Positions 1 through 8,555 of a DNA stretch of 64,000 bases are shown here, piece after piece; position 1 is the first letter of the stretch, and every line of letters begins with the position of its first letter. The translations under genes and the position numbers were made by a program. This stretch comes from Anaeroplasmataceae bacterium (GTDB lineage Bacteria; Bacillota_I; Bacilli_A; Acholeplasmatales; JAEDCM01): positions 1 through 64,000 of the forward strand of contig JAEDCM010000003.1 in assembly GCA_016294165.1 (NCBI GenBank). Reading direction: 5' to 3'. Below the pieces are notes generated by a model, which ran no database searches, had not been told where the DNA came from, and worked only from the letters and a program-made list of their open reading frames with translations.

Positions 1-1
1 A

Positions 2-48
2 AACCCCCTAAGTTTTTCTAGATTTCTCTAGTCCAACTTAAGGGGTTC
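2..48. other. Hairpin at window edge
   Basis: Arms at 2-14 and 36-48 (AACCCC-C-TAAGTT with AACTTAAGGGGTT) can form a stem of about 12 bp around a 21-nt loop. It lies just past the 3' end of the minus-strand permease, so it may be that gene's terminator, with a U-run beyond the window edge. I cannot see that run, so the role is uncertain. Confidence 0.4.
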
Positions 49-71
49 ACTTCATTTTGTCAATTCCTTTT

Positions 72-1382
72 TTATATGAAAATATATAAGGCATTCAATG
101 CCACAATCATTGAGACAACAGCGATTATTCCACCATATTTGATGAAGGATAGAAAGTTAAATTCAACATTTTGTCTTTTTAATATATTCATCCACATGAT
201 TCCTGCTAAAGCCCCAATTGGTGTGATAAAGGCACCCAAATTTGAACCGATGATTGTTGCGTAAATTGAAGCATTTAAATAAGAACAATGAGGAATAATA
301 TTGCTAAAAGCTAGAGTCATTGGAATATTATTTAAAATATTACATGAGATGCTTGATGAAACTCCATAAACCAAAATAGCTTGATACTTGTTATTAATAA
401 AGTTATTTAAGAAATTTCCGATATTTTTAAATATATAATAATGATTTAAGGTTAGAATAATCACAAACATTGATAAAACAAAGACGATCAAATTAAATGG
501 TAGACGTTTAACACTCATCTTAATAACGGTATATGTTTTTTTAATAATCGAATAAATGAGTAGAATAAACATTAAGCTTAAGAAGAATAATAAGGAAATA
601 ATCCACATTTCAATATTAATATAATTTGATAGTGCAAGTAAAATTGTACATCCAAATAGATGAATTAAGCCAATTATTGTAAGAGGTACGCTATATAATG
701 TAGGTTCATTTGTTATATTTAAATCCATTGGTTTTGCTAGATCTTTTCTAAATATTAGTAATAAAACTAATAATGAGGCAATTCCAGTAATAAGAGTTGG
801 GATAGCCATTATTTTAAAATATTCCATAAAACCAATCTCATAAACACTGGCAAGATAAACATTGGTTGGATTACCAATATAAAGCATCATACTATAGGTG
901 TTGGCCCCCACAAATTCCATTACTAAATAGGGGATAGGATTGATTTTAGCTTCCCTACTGAAGTAACAAATAAATAATGTGAAGGTTAATATGACAATAT
1001 CATTACTCGTAAAAACCGTTAAAATAGAAACCATTGCATAAATGATAAAAAACAGCTTGTATTGTGATGTTTTAACAATTTTTGTAGCCTTTATAGAAAC
1101 ATAGCTGAAGAAGCCTAATTCATCTAGACAGATGGACAAAAAGGAAATGCTGATTAAAAGAATTAGAATTTTTAAAGGGTTGATATTGCTATCAGTAAAT
1201 AGGATATCTTTTATTTCCTTTAATGGCGCAAGTCCGAGGATAATCATCAAAAAAGCTCCAAGTAACGTGATAATCCAAAATGAATCAACATTATATTTAT
1301 ATATTTTTATGCTTGGCTTTTTCATAATAAAAAAGATCATTGTAAAAATTGTTAATGCACAAATGATGATTGATAAAACCAT
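72..1382 (-). CDS. SLC13/ArsB-type ion permease
   Basis: This is a polytopic membrane protein of 436 residues, hydrophobic along almost its whole length with about 11-12 membrane segments. The stretch around residues 120-190 has the layout of the ion-transporter (ArsB/NhaD, SLC13) superfamily: a SNDIVILTFT re-entrant-type segment and a later IGNPTN motif, with a matching second copy near residues 345-390 (NNIPMTLAFSN, then IGSNLGAFITPIGALAG). It would move an anion, arsenite or dicarboxylate across the cytoplasmic membrane; the substrate cannot be read from sequence. A good Shine-Dalgarno (GAGGTGAG) precedes the ATG at 1382. It is a single gene diverging from the M18 peptidase, with no arsR or arsC beside it, so an arsenic role is not implied. 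Confidence 0.75.
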   Translation of the reverse strand: MVLSIIICALTIFTMIFFIMKKPSIKIYKYNVDSFWIITLLGAFLMIILGLAPLKEIKDILFTDSNINPLKILILLISISFLSICLDELGFFSYVSIKATKIVKTSQYKLFFIIYAMVSILTVFTSNDIVILTFTLFICYFSREAKINPIPYLVMEFVGANTYSMMLYIGNPTNVYLASVYEIGFMEYFKIMAIPTLITGIASLLVLLLIFRKDLAKPMDLNITNEPTLYSVPLTIIGLIHLFGCTILLALSNYINIEMWIISLLFFLSLMFILLIYSIIKKTYTVIKMSVKRLPFNLIVFVLSMFVIILTLNHYYIFKNIGNFLNNFINNKYQAILVYGVSSSISCNILNNIPMTLAFSNIIPHCSYLNASIYATIIGSNLGAFITPIGALAGIMWMNILKRQNVEFNFLSFIKYGGIIAVVSMIVALNALYIFI

Positions 1383-1474
1383 TCTCTCACCTCACAAACA
1401 AAAATATTATATATCTTTTTTTTCTTATAATAAAGTCAATATTTTAAAAACTATCAAAATTATTAATTTTGTAG

Positions 1475-1480
1475 TATAAT
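1475..1480 (+). promoter_or_regulatory. -10 box before M18 peptidase gene
   Basis: TATAAT lies 37 bases before the start codon in the 134-base divergent region. The -35 is poor (TATCAA-like near 1453). Confidence 0.45.
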
Positions 1481-1516
1481 AGATTAAGTAAGTATTATTC
1501 TAAAGGGAGTGTTTTT

Positions 1517-2794
1517 ATGACTGAAAGACTATTTAATTTACTAGATAAATCAAAAAGCCCATTTCATGTAGTTTTAAATATAGTTGAAGAATTAGAAAAA
1601 AAAGGATTCAGAGAAATAAAGGAACAGGATTCTTGGAATCTTAAAAAAGGAAAGTATTTTGTTAAAAGAAATGATACATCAATAATTGCTTTTAGCATTG
1701 GCGATAATCTAGATGATTATGGTTTTAATATTGTTGCGGCGCATACTGATAGTCCAACATTCAAATTAAAACCAAAGCATGATTGCTTTGTATTAGATTA
1801 TAATCGTTTAAATGTCGAGCCTTATGGAGGAGCTTTATATTACACATTTTTAGATCGTCCTTTAGGAGTTGCTGGTCGTGTTATCACTAAAAATGAAAAA
1901 GGAATTAAAACTAATTTTGTTGATGTAGATAAGGATTTATTAGTTATTCCTTCAATGCCAATACATTTTAATCGGGAAGCTAATACAGGTTTATCCTTAA
2001 ATCCTCAGGTTGATATGTTGCCATTATATGCTTTAAGTAATAATCCATTTATTAAAGAATTAGATGTTAAAGATGAAATATTAAGCTTTGATTTATATTT
2101 ATATCCAAGATATAAGGCTCACTATGTTTTAAATGATGAAGCCTTTATGTCCCCAAAGATTGATGATTTAGAATGCGTATATAGTGCTTTATTAGCGATG
2201 CTTGATAGTAATAATAAAAATGGAATTAATGTTTGTGCCTTCTTTGACAATGAAGAGGTTGGAAGTCAAACTAAACAAGGGGCAGCTTCATGCTTTTTAA
2301 GTGACAGCCTACTTAGAATTAATAAAGCCTTAGGCTTTGATGAGGAAAAATATTTACGTGCTTTAAGCAATTCTTTGATGGTTTCTGCGGATAATGCGCA
2401 TGCTGTTAATCCAAGCCATTTGGAGAAGTATGATCAAACTAATCGTGTATTTATGAATAAAGGTATTGTAATTAAATACAATGCAAATAATTCATATACA
2501 ACTGATGCCATTAGTTCAGGGTTGTTTAAAGTATTATGTAGTAGAGCTAATGTTGAATATCAAGAATTTACCAATCGATCAGATGTTCGTGGCGGTGGAA
2601 CGCTTGGAGCTATCAGTTCGAGTCAATTAAGCATTCTATCAGTGGATATGGGGGCAGCTCAAATGGCAATGCATTCAGCGGTGGAAACGGCGGGAGTTCG
2701 CGATTTTAAGGACATGATTAAGGTGTTTAAGGAATTCTTTAATTCAAGCATCATTAAGACAAGTGATGGTTATGAAATAAGGAGTGATAAGTAG
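1517..2794 (+). CDS. M18 family aminopeptidase
   Basis: This is a cytosolic dinuclear-zinc aminopeptidase of the M18 (aspartyl aminopeptidase) family, 425 residues, the usual length. It removes N-terminal, often acidic, residues from peptides. Visible family motifs are AAHTDSP (His76), SPKIDDLEC, FDNEEVGS with the catalytic/metal Glu pair, SADNAHAVNPSH, and a C-terminal MHSAVETAG with the last metal His. The start ATG at 1517 follows AAAGGGAGTG. It overlaps the next gene by one base (TAGTG), so the two are translationally coupled. With the M3 and M29 peptidases nearby it suggests active intracellular peptide recycling. Confidence 0.93.
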   Translation: MTERLFNLLDKSKSPFHVVLNIVEELEKKGFREIKEQDSWNLKKGKYFVKRNDTSIIAFSIGDNLDDYGFNIVAAHTDSPTFKLKPKHDCFVLDYNRLNVEPYGGALYYTFLDRPLGVAGRVITKNEKGIKTNFVDVDKDLLVIPSMPIHFNREANTGLSLNPQVDMLPLYALSNNPFIKELDVKDEILSFDLYLYPRYKAHYVLNDEAFMSPKIDDLECVYSALLAMLDSNNKNGINVCAFFDNEEVGSQTKQGAASCFLSDSLLRINKALGFDEEKYLRALSNSLMVSADNAHAVNPSHLEKYDQTNRVFMNKGIVIKYNANNSYTTDAISSGLFKVLCSRANVEYQEFTNRSDVRGGGTLGAISSSQLSILSVDMGAAQMAMHSAVETAGVRDFKDMIKVFKEFFNSSIIKTSDGYEIRSDK

Positions 2795-3480
2795 TGTATC
2801 AAGAGCATGTTAGATTAAGAACATTAGATATGGGAAGCGATGATCGAATAACAGCTTTTTCAATTTTAAATCTATGCCAAGATGTCGCAGGTATTCATGG
2901 TGAGATGCTAAATGTTGGTTTTGAGAAACTTCAAGCAAGAAATATTATTTGGGTTTTATTAAGAAGTAAATTTGAAGTTGTTAAAGAGCCTAAATTGTTT
3001 GAGGAGGTTATTATTGAAACATGGCCTCATACTCCATCAAAAATTGATTTTGATCGTGATTACGTAATTAAAAATATAGACGGTGAAGTATTAGTTAAGG
3101 CAACTTCTAAATGGTGCTTAGTTGATTCTATTGAGCGTACCATTTTACGTGCCAATAAGGTTAATATGGAAATTGAAGAATACACTCCTTTATACGATTC
3201 ATTTCCAAAAATAAAATATGATAAAACATTATTTACTTATGTTAATAAATTTAAAGTATTAAATCATCACCTTGACCATAATGGGCATATGAATAATGCA
3301 TATTATGCCGAAATGGTTTATGATGTTTTAAATATGCATATAAAGGAATTTGAAATAAATTATATTAAAGAGGCTCATCTTGATGATGAAATTGATATAT
3401 ATACATTTTTTGATGAAGAAAAATATATTATGGGTATGGTAAAAGAAGAAGTATGCTTTATTTGCAAGGTGAAATCATGA
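2794..3480 (+). CDS. Acyl-ACP thioesterase
   Basis: This 228-residue double-hotdog protein resembles the bacterial FatA/FatB-like acyl-ACP thioesterases that release free fatty acid from acyl carrier protein. The first hotdog covers roughly residues 1-130 (TAFSILNLCQDVAGIHGEML, then WVLLRSKFEV). The second begins near 150 and carries LDHNGHMNNAYYAEM (160-174), the Asp-x-Asn-x-His signature. It is slightly short at the C-terminus compared with the usual 240-250. The start is GTG inside the stop codon of the M18 gene, and its own stop (TGA) overlaps the ATG of cls. This links it to lipid metabolism, matching the downstream phospholipid gene. Confidence 0.88.
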   Translation: MYQEHVRLRTLDMGSDDRITAFSILNLCQDVAGIHGEMLNVGFEKLQARNIIWVLLRSKFEVVKEPKLFEEVIIETWPHTPSKIDFDRDYVIKNIDGEVLVKATSKWCLVDSIERTILRANKVNMEIEEYTPLYDSFPKIKYDKTLFTYVNKFKVLNHHLDHNGHMNNAYYAEMVYDVLNMHIKEFEINYIKEAHLDDEIDIYTFFDEEKYIMGMVKEEVCFICKVKS

Positions 3481-5003
3481 CAGCTAAAAAGCATAAAGGG
3501 TTAAGAATACTTAAGCATATTGTAAGATTTTTTTTAGTGCCAATAATTATTATTCTAAATATATATATTTATTTTTTCTTGTTTGTGGAATTAAGAGAGT
3601 TTCCATATCTATACGTTTTAATGCAAATATTAGGAGTAGTCTTTGTTTTAGAAATATATAATAACAATCAAAATATCAGCTACAAGCTGACTTGGACTAT
3701 TTTTATATTAGCAATTCCTTTCTCTGGGGCGATGTTTTATTTATTGTTTGGTGGAGGTAAGACGATTCCTAATCGTAAGAATCGCAAAATCATCAAATAT
3801 ATGGAGGATAAAATTCCCCAAAATGATTTGATTGATGAGATTGATGATAAGGTTACGAAAAAGCTTTGTAGGCATTTATATGAAAATACTAAATTTCCGT
3901 TATATAAAAATACTAATCAAATCTTTATCTCTGATGGAAAGAAAAAATTTGATATGATGTTCGAGGAATTAAATAAGGCTCAAGATTTTATTTTTATGGA
4001 ATATTTTATAGTATCTCGTGGTGAAATCTTCAATAAATTAAAAGACATTTTACTTAAAAAAGCCGAACAGGGAGTTAAAATTAAATTTATTTATGATGCG
4101 GTTGGATCTGGTGGAACATTAAGAAAAAAGGATTTAGAGGATTTGAAAAATCATCAAAATATCAGTATTGTTCCTTATAATCCTCTAGGATATAATATCA
4201 GCTTAGCGATTAATTATCGTGATCACCGTAAAATTTGTATTGTTGATGGGCGTGTTTGTTTTGTTGGAGGAATAAACCTAGCCGATGAATATGCGAATAT
4301 AAAAAATCGCTTTGGACATTGGCGTGACAATGCTTTAATGATTGAAGGAGATGCAGTTAAGAGCTATATGGCGCTGTTTTCGATAAATTGGTATATGTCC
4401 ACTAAAGAACCTTTAAGCATTAACAGCTATGAAAATAAGCATGACATCATTAATGATAATTATGTCTTTCCTTTTGGTGATGGACCAACTAATGATTTAA
4501 ATCCAACATATTCATTGTTTTTTGATATGATTAGTAATGCCAATGATTATATTTATATTTCAACACCATATTTAATCATTGATAAGGTGTTTATTCAAGC
4601 ACTTTCAAGCGCAGCTAAAAGTGGAGTTGATGTTCGCATTTTATTACCACACATTCCTGATAAAAAGCTGGTGTTTAAAATTACTCAATCTCATTATGGT
4701 AAGCTTCTTGAGGATGGAGTTAAAATTTATGAATTTGAACCAGGTTTTAATCATGCAAAAAATATTATCGTCGATGGTAAATACGGATATGTGGGAACAT
4801 CAAACATTGATTATCGCAGTATGTTTTTGCATTTTGAATGTGGAAACTTTATGGTCGATGATAAATGCATAAAGGATATTTATGACAATTTTATCGAAGA
4901 CTTAGATAAATCAATTTTGATTGATTATAAAACATGGAAAAAACGTTCAATTTTCAGTAAAATGTTAGGCTTTATATTACAAATTGTGTCACCTTTATTG
5001 TGA
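3477..5003 (+). CDS. cls: Cardiolipin synthase
   Basis: This membrane-bound phospholipase-D family enzyme joins two phosphatidylglycerols into cardiolipin. At 508 residues it has the usual length. There are two or three N-terminal membrane segments (about residues 10-75), then two HKD motifs: HRKICIVDG around His250 and HAKNIIVDG around His426, each followed by the family's G-G/T-x-N turn (VGGINLADEY and VGTSNIDYRS). I chose ATG 3477 because AAGGTG lies just before it; an in-frame ATG at 3453 lies inside the thioesterase gene and has no good ribosome site. The ATGA overlap with the thioesterase indicates coupling. Confidence 0.95.
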   Translation: MTAKKHKGLRILKHIVRFFLVPIIIILNIYIYFFLFVELREFPYLYVLMQILGVVFVLEIYNNNQNISYKLTWTIFILAIPFSGAMFYLLFGGGKTIPNRKNRKIIKYMEDKIPQNDLIDEIDDKVTKKLCRHLYENTKFPLYKNTNQIFISDGKKKFDMMFEELNKAQDFIFMEYFIVSRGEIFNKLKDILLKKAEQGVKIKFIYDAVGSGGTLRKKDLEDLKNHQNISIVPYNPLGYNISLAINYRDHRKICIVDGRVCFVGGINLADEYANIKNRFGHWRDNALMIEGDAVKSYMALFSINWYMSTKEPLSINSYENKHDIINDNYVFPFGDGPTNDLNPTYSLFFDMISNANDYIYISTPYLIIDKVFIQALSSAAKSGVDVRILLPHIPDKKLVFKITQSHYGKLLEDGVKIYEFEPGFNHAKNIIVDGKYGYVGTSNIDYRSMFLHFECGNFMVDDKCIKDIYDNFIEDLDKSILIDYKTWKKRSIFSKMLGFILQIVSPLL

Positions 5004-5011
5004 TTTGTATA

Positions 5012-5041
5012 TTGTAATGGCTCCTCTATAAATGATATAAT
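5012..5041 (+). promoter_or_regulatory. Promoter of the ABC exporter pair, inside a dyad
   Basis: TTGTAA (5012-5017), an 18-base spacer and TATAAT (5036-5041). The -10 box sits in the loop of the inverted repeat 5019-5061, so a dimeric repressor bound there would cover the promoter. Confidence 0.6.
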
Positions 5042-5068
5042 GTCATTTATAGGAAGGAGTCTTTTTTT
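5019..5068 (+). terminator. Long inverted repeat plus T-run ending at the ABC start codon
   Basis: Arms 5019-5035 and 5043-5061 (GGCTCCT-CTATAAATGA with TCATTTATAG-GAAGGAGTC) flank a 7-base loop and are followed by seven Ts (5062-5068), then directly by the ATG. Read through from cls it looks like an intrinsic terminator that also buries the GGAAGGAG ribosome site. From the promoter at 5012-5041 only the 3' arm would be transcribed. Confidence 0.65.
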
Positions 5069-6811
5069 ATGCTGTTTGGTAGGTACGTAAATCGATTTTA
5101 TTTAAGATATATCCATTTATTTATTCTTGGTATTATAGCCCTATTATTTGTGGACTATTATCAATTAGAAATACCAGAGGTTGTAAGAGATATTACTAAT
5201 GGATTAAAAGATGGAACCTTAACAATTTCAACCTTAAATGATTTGGTTAAAATCTTACTTATTGTTTTAGTTGTAATGTTTGTTGGAAGATTCTTGTGGA
5301 GAGTTACTTTATTTGGAGTTGGAGTAAAAATTGAAAATAATTTAAGAGCTAGCATGTTTGACCATCAATTAAAGTTGTCAGAACAATATTACCAGGATCA
5401 TAAAACGGGTGCGTTAATGGCATTATATACAAATGATTTGATGACAATAAGACAGGCCTTTGGGGTTGGAACAGTTATGTTAGTGGATGTTTTATTTTTA
5501 GGAACATTAGCTTTATATAAAATGTTTAACATTAATGTCTTATTAACAATCTTTTCGACAATTCCGATGCTTTGTTTGGCGTTATGTGGTGGAATCATTG
5601 GGAAATATATGAAAATGAAATTTGAGGCTCGTCAAAAAAGTTATGAGGATTTGAGCGATTTTGTTCAAGAAAACTTTTCAGGTATTAGTGTTATCAAGGC
5701 TTTTGTTAAAGAAACTATTGAACTACGTGAATTTAAAAAGAAAAGTCAAAATTATATGGATAAAAACATTGCCTTTGTTAAATTTGCAACTTTATTAGAG
5801 GTATTAATTAGTTTATTCATATCTTCAATTATGCTTGTGATTATTGGCTATGGATCATATTTGGTATATCACAGTAAAATGGATATTGGAACCTTAACAG
5901 AATTTTTCTCATACTTTATGTCGTTAGTTTGGCCGATGATGGCTATTGGTCAATTAATTAATATGCGCAGTCAAGCTAATGCTAGCTTAAAAAGAATTAA
6001 TGAATTATTAGATGAAAAGATTGATATTACTGATAAAAATGTAATTACAAAAGAATTAGATGGTTCAATCAGATTTAATAATTTTTCATTTAAATATCCT
6101 GACTCTAATCGTTATGTTTTAAAGGATATCAATTTAGAGATTAAACCGGGAATGATGGTAGGAATTATTGGTAGAACCGGTAGCGGAAAAACAACTTTAG
6201 TTAAGTCATTGTTGAGATATTATAATTATGAGGATAATCAATTATTGATTGATGATACAGATATTATGAAATTACCATTTAAGGATGTTCGTAATTTAAT
6301 TGGATATGTTCCCCAAAATAATTTTTTATTCTCAGACACTATTAAGAATAATATTGGCTTTGCGTTTAATGAGGTTAGTATTGATGATGTAAAGAATGCC
6401 GCAATCTTTGCGGATGTTGATAATAATATTATGGATTTTACTGATCAATATGAAACAATTTTAGGAGAAAAGGGTGTAAGTATTTCGGGTGGCCAAAAGC
6501 AAAGATTATCAATTGCTCGTGCTTATTTGAAAGATCCTAAAATTTTAATTATGGATGATTCAGTAAGTGCCGTTGACACTATCACCGAAGAAAGAATTAT
6601 TAAAAATTTGCGTGAATATCGCAAAAATAAAACAACAATTATTGTGGCTCATCGTATTTCAACAATCAAAGATTTGGATTTAATTGTTTTAATAGATGAT
6701 GGAAAAATCGTGAAAAGTGGAACTCATGAGCAAATGCTAGAAAATGATCTGTATAATGAAATGGTTATGCTTCAAAAGCTAGAGGAAGAGGTGACTAGTA
6801 ATGAAGGATAA
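5069..6811 (+). CDS. ABC exporter half-transporter (degenerate-site subunit)
   Basis: This 580-residue half-transporter has an N-terminal six-helix ABC exporter domain (about 15-310) and a C-terminal ATPase. Walker A is GRTGSGKTT at 368-376, the signature VSISGGQKQR near 470, and Walker B is LIMDDSVSAVD. At the catalytic position (497) an Asp replaces the usual Glu, as in the BmrC-type partner of heterodimeric multidrug exporters. The next gene overlaps by 11 bases and has the canonical Glu, so the two very probably form one heterodimer. The substrate is unknown: drug, lipid or peptide. Ribosome site GGAAGGAG lies in the hairpin upstream. Confidence 0.92.
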   Translation: MLFGRYVNRFYLRYIHLFILGIIALLFVDYYQLEIPEVVRDITNGLKDGTLTISTLNDLVKILLIVLVVMFVGRFLWRVTLFGVGVKIENNLRASMFDHQLKLSEQYYQDHKTGALMALYTNDLMTIRQAFGVGTVMLVDVLFLGTLALYKMFNINVLLTIFSTIPMLCLALCGGIIGKYMKMKFEARQKSYEDLSDFVQENFSGISVIKAFVKETIELREFKKKSQNYMDKNIAFVKFATLLEVLISLFISSIMLVIIGYGSYLVYHSKMDIGTLTEFFSYFMSLVWPMMAIGQLINMRSQANASLKRINELLDEKIDITDKNVITKELDGSIRFNNFSFKYPDSNRYVLKDINLEIKPGMMVGIIGRTGSGKTTLVKSLLRYYNYEDNQLLIDDTDIMKLPFKDVRNLIGYVPQNNFLFSDTIKNNIGFAFNEVSIDDVKNAAIFADVDNNIMDFTDQYETILGEKGVSISGGQKQRLSIARAYLKDPKILIMDDSVSAVDTITEERIIKNLREYRKNKTTIIVAHRISTIKDLDLIVLIDDGKIVKSGTHEQMLENDLYNEMVMLQKLEEEVTSNEG

Positions 6812-8555
6812 AACGATAATAAAGCGATTATTTGCTTATTTGAAACCTCACAAGAAGACCTTTATAATTGTTATTATATTAACTGCATTAACGGTTATTT
6901 GTGCACAACTTCCAACTTTATTATTGGGATTTGTAATTAATGAATTAGGCTCATCTAGTATTGATTTACGCATGATTGCCTTAATTGTTAGTGGTGCAGG
7001 ATTATTATTTATCGGAACAACAATTATTCAATATGAGCAAACTATTATGCTTCAAAAATGTGGTCAAAGAATTATTCTAGATATTCGTGAGGTCGTATTT
7101 AAAAAGATTGAAGAGTTTGATATTGAACAGTTTAATAAAGAGCCAATTGGTAAGCTTGTTACTAGGGCGACCAGTGATGTAAATACCTTAAATGATATGT
7201 TTACGAATGTGGCAATCAACTTTATTAGACAAATATTAACTTTATTAATTATTTATGGAATCATGCTATGGATAAATATAAAGCTAGCATTGATTATTTT
7301 AGCAATTTGTCCGGTGATAGTTATTGCGACAATTATTTTTAGAAGGTTTTCGAGAAATGCTCATCGTAGCGTCAGAACAAACGTAAGTAACATGAATGCC
7401 TTCTTATCCGAAAATATCAGTGGTGTAAGTATTACACAGGCCTTTAATCAAGAAGAAAAAATATATAATAATTTTAGTAAAAATAATGAAGATTTAAAGA
7501 GAAGCTCATTAAAAGAAATTATTGTGTTTGCGATTTTTAGACCATTTATTTATGTCATTTATATTTCAAGTGTCGTCTTGATATTGTATTATGGTGCTCA
7601 GGAGGTTATGAGTGGTGTTTTAAGCTTTGGTCTATTAATCTCCTTCTATCAATATATCAGTGAATTTTTCAATCCAATTCAACAATTAGCAGATAATTTC
7701 AATACTCTTCAACAGGGCTTAGCTTCAAGTGAAAAAATATTTGATATTCTTGATAGAGAAAATGTTATTGTAGATGCACCAGATGCGATTGAATTAGAAA
7801 ATATCAAAGGTGAAATTGAGTTTAAAGATGTATGGTTTAAATATAAAGAGGATGAATGGATTTTAAAGGGTGTTTCGTTTAAGGTAATGCCAAAGGAAAC
7901 AGTAGCTTTTGTTGGAGCAACAGGGGCTGGTAAAACAACAATACTATCATTAATTGTTCGAAATTATGAAATAAATAAAGGACAAATCTTAATCGATGGA
8001 ATTGATATTAAAAAAATTAAGATTAGCTCGTTAAGAAGATTCATTGGACAAATGCTTCAGGACGTATTCCTATTTAGTGGAGATATTAATTCTAATATTC
8101 GTTTAAGAGATGAAACAATTAGTGATGATGATATTATTGAAGCTTCTAAATATGTTAATGCGGATAGGTTTATCTTAAAATTGGATGATAAATATGAGAC
8201 AAAGGTTAAAGAGGGTGGAAATAATTTTTCATCAGGAGAACGACAATTATTATCATTCGCAAGAACGATTGTTCACAAGCCTTCAATAATGATTTTAGAT
8301 GAGGCAACAGCAAATATTGATACGGAAACAGAAATATTAATTCAAAAATCCTTAGAAAGCATGATGAACATTTCCACAATGCTAATTGTAGCTCATCGTC
8401 TTTCAACAATTCAACATGCGGATAAGATTATTGTTTTACAAAAAGGTGTTATAATAGAAAGTGGTAATCATCAGGAACTATTAAAACAAAAAGGTCATTA
8501 CTACAAACTTTATAAATTACAGTTTAATGAAAAGGAGAATAACAATGAAATTTAG
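6801..8555 (+). CDS. ABC exporter half-transporter (catalytic-Glu subunit)
   Basis: 584 residues: exporter transmembrane domain (about 15-315) plus ATPase. Walker A is GATGAGKTT (372-380) and Walker B IMILDEATANID has the catalytic Glu501. The signature is unusual (NNFSSGERQ instead of LSGGQ). In the heterodimer this weak signature faces the Asp-containing Walker B of the partner, forming the degenerate ATP site, while the partner's LSGGQ-like signature pairs with Glu501. That is the known asymmetry of BmrCD and TM287/288-like exporters; here it is inferred from motifs. The gene overlaps its partner by 11 bases and the peptidase gene after it by 11. Confidence 0.92.
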   Translation: MKDKTIIKRLFAYLKPHKKTFIIVIILTALTVICAQLPTLLLGFVINELGSSSIDLRMIALIVSGAGLLFIGTTIIQYEQTIMLQKCGQRIILDIREVVFKKIEEFDIEQFNKEPIGKLVTRATSDVNTLNDMFTNVAINFIRQILTLLIIYGIMLWINIKLALIILAICPVIVIATIIFRRFSRNAHRSVRTNVSNMNAFLSENISGVSITQAFNQEEKIYNNFSKNNEDLKRSSLKEIIVFAIFRPFIYVIYISSVVLILYYGAQEVMSGVLSFGLLISFYQYISEFFNPIQQLADNFNTLQQGLASSEKIFDILDRENVIVDAPDAIELENIKGEIEFKDVWFKYKEDEWILKGVSFKVMPKETVAFVGATGAGKTTILSLIVRNYEINKGQILIDGIDIKKIKISSLRRFIGQMLQDVFLFSGDINSNIRLRDETISDDDIIEASKYVNADRFILKLDDKYETKVKEGGNNFSSGERQLLSFARTIVHKPSIMILDEATANIDTETEILIQKSLESMMNISTMLIVAHRLSTIQHADKIIVLQKGVIIESGNHQELLKQKGHYYKLYKLQFNEKENNNEI

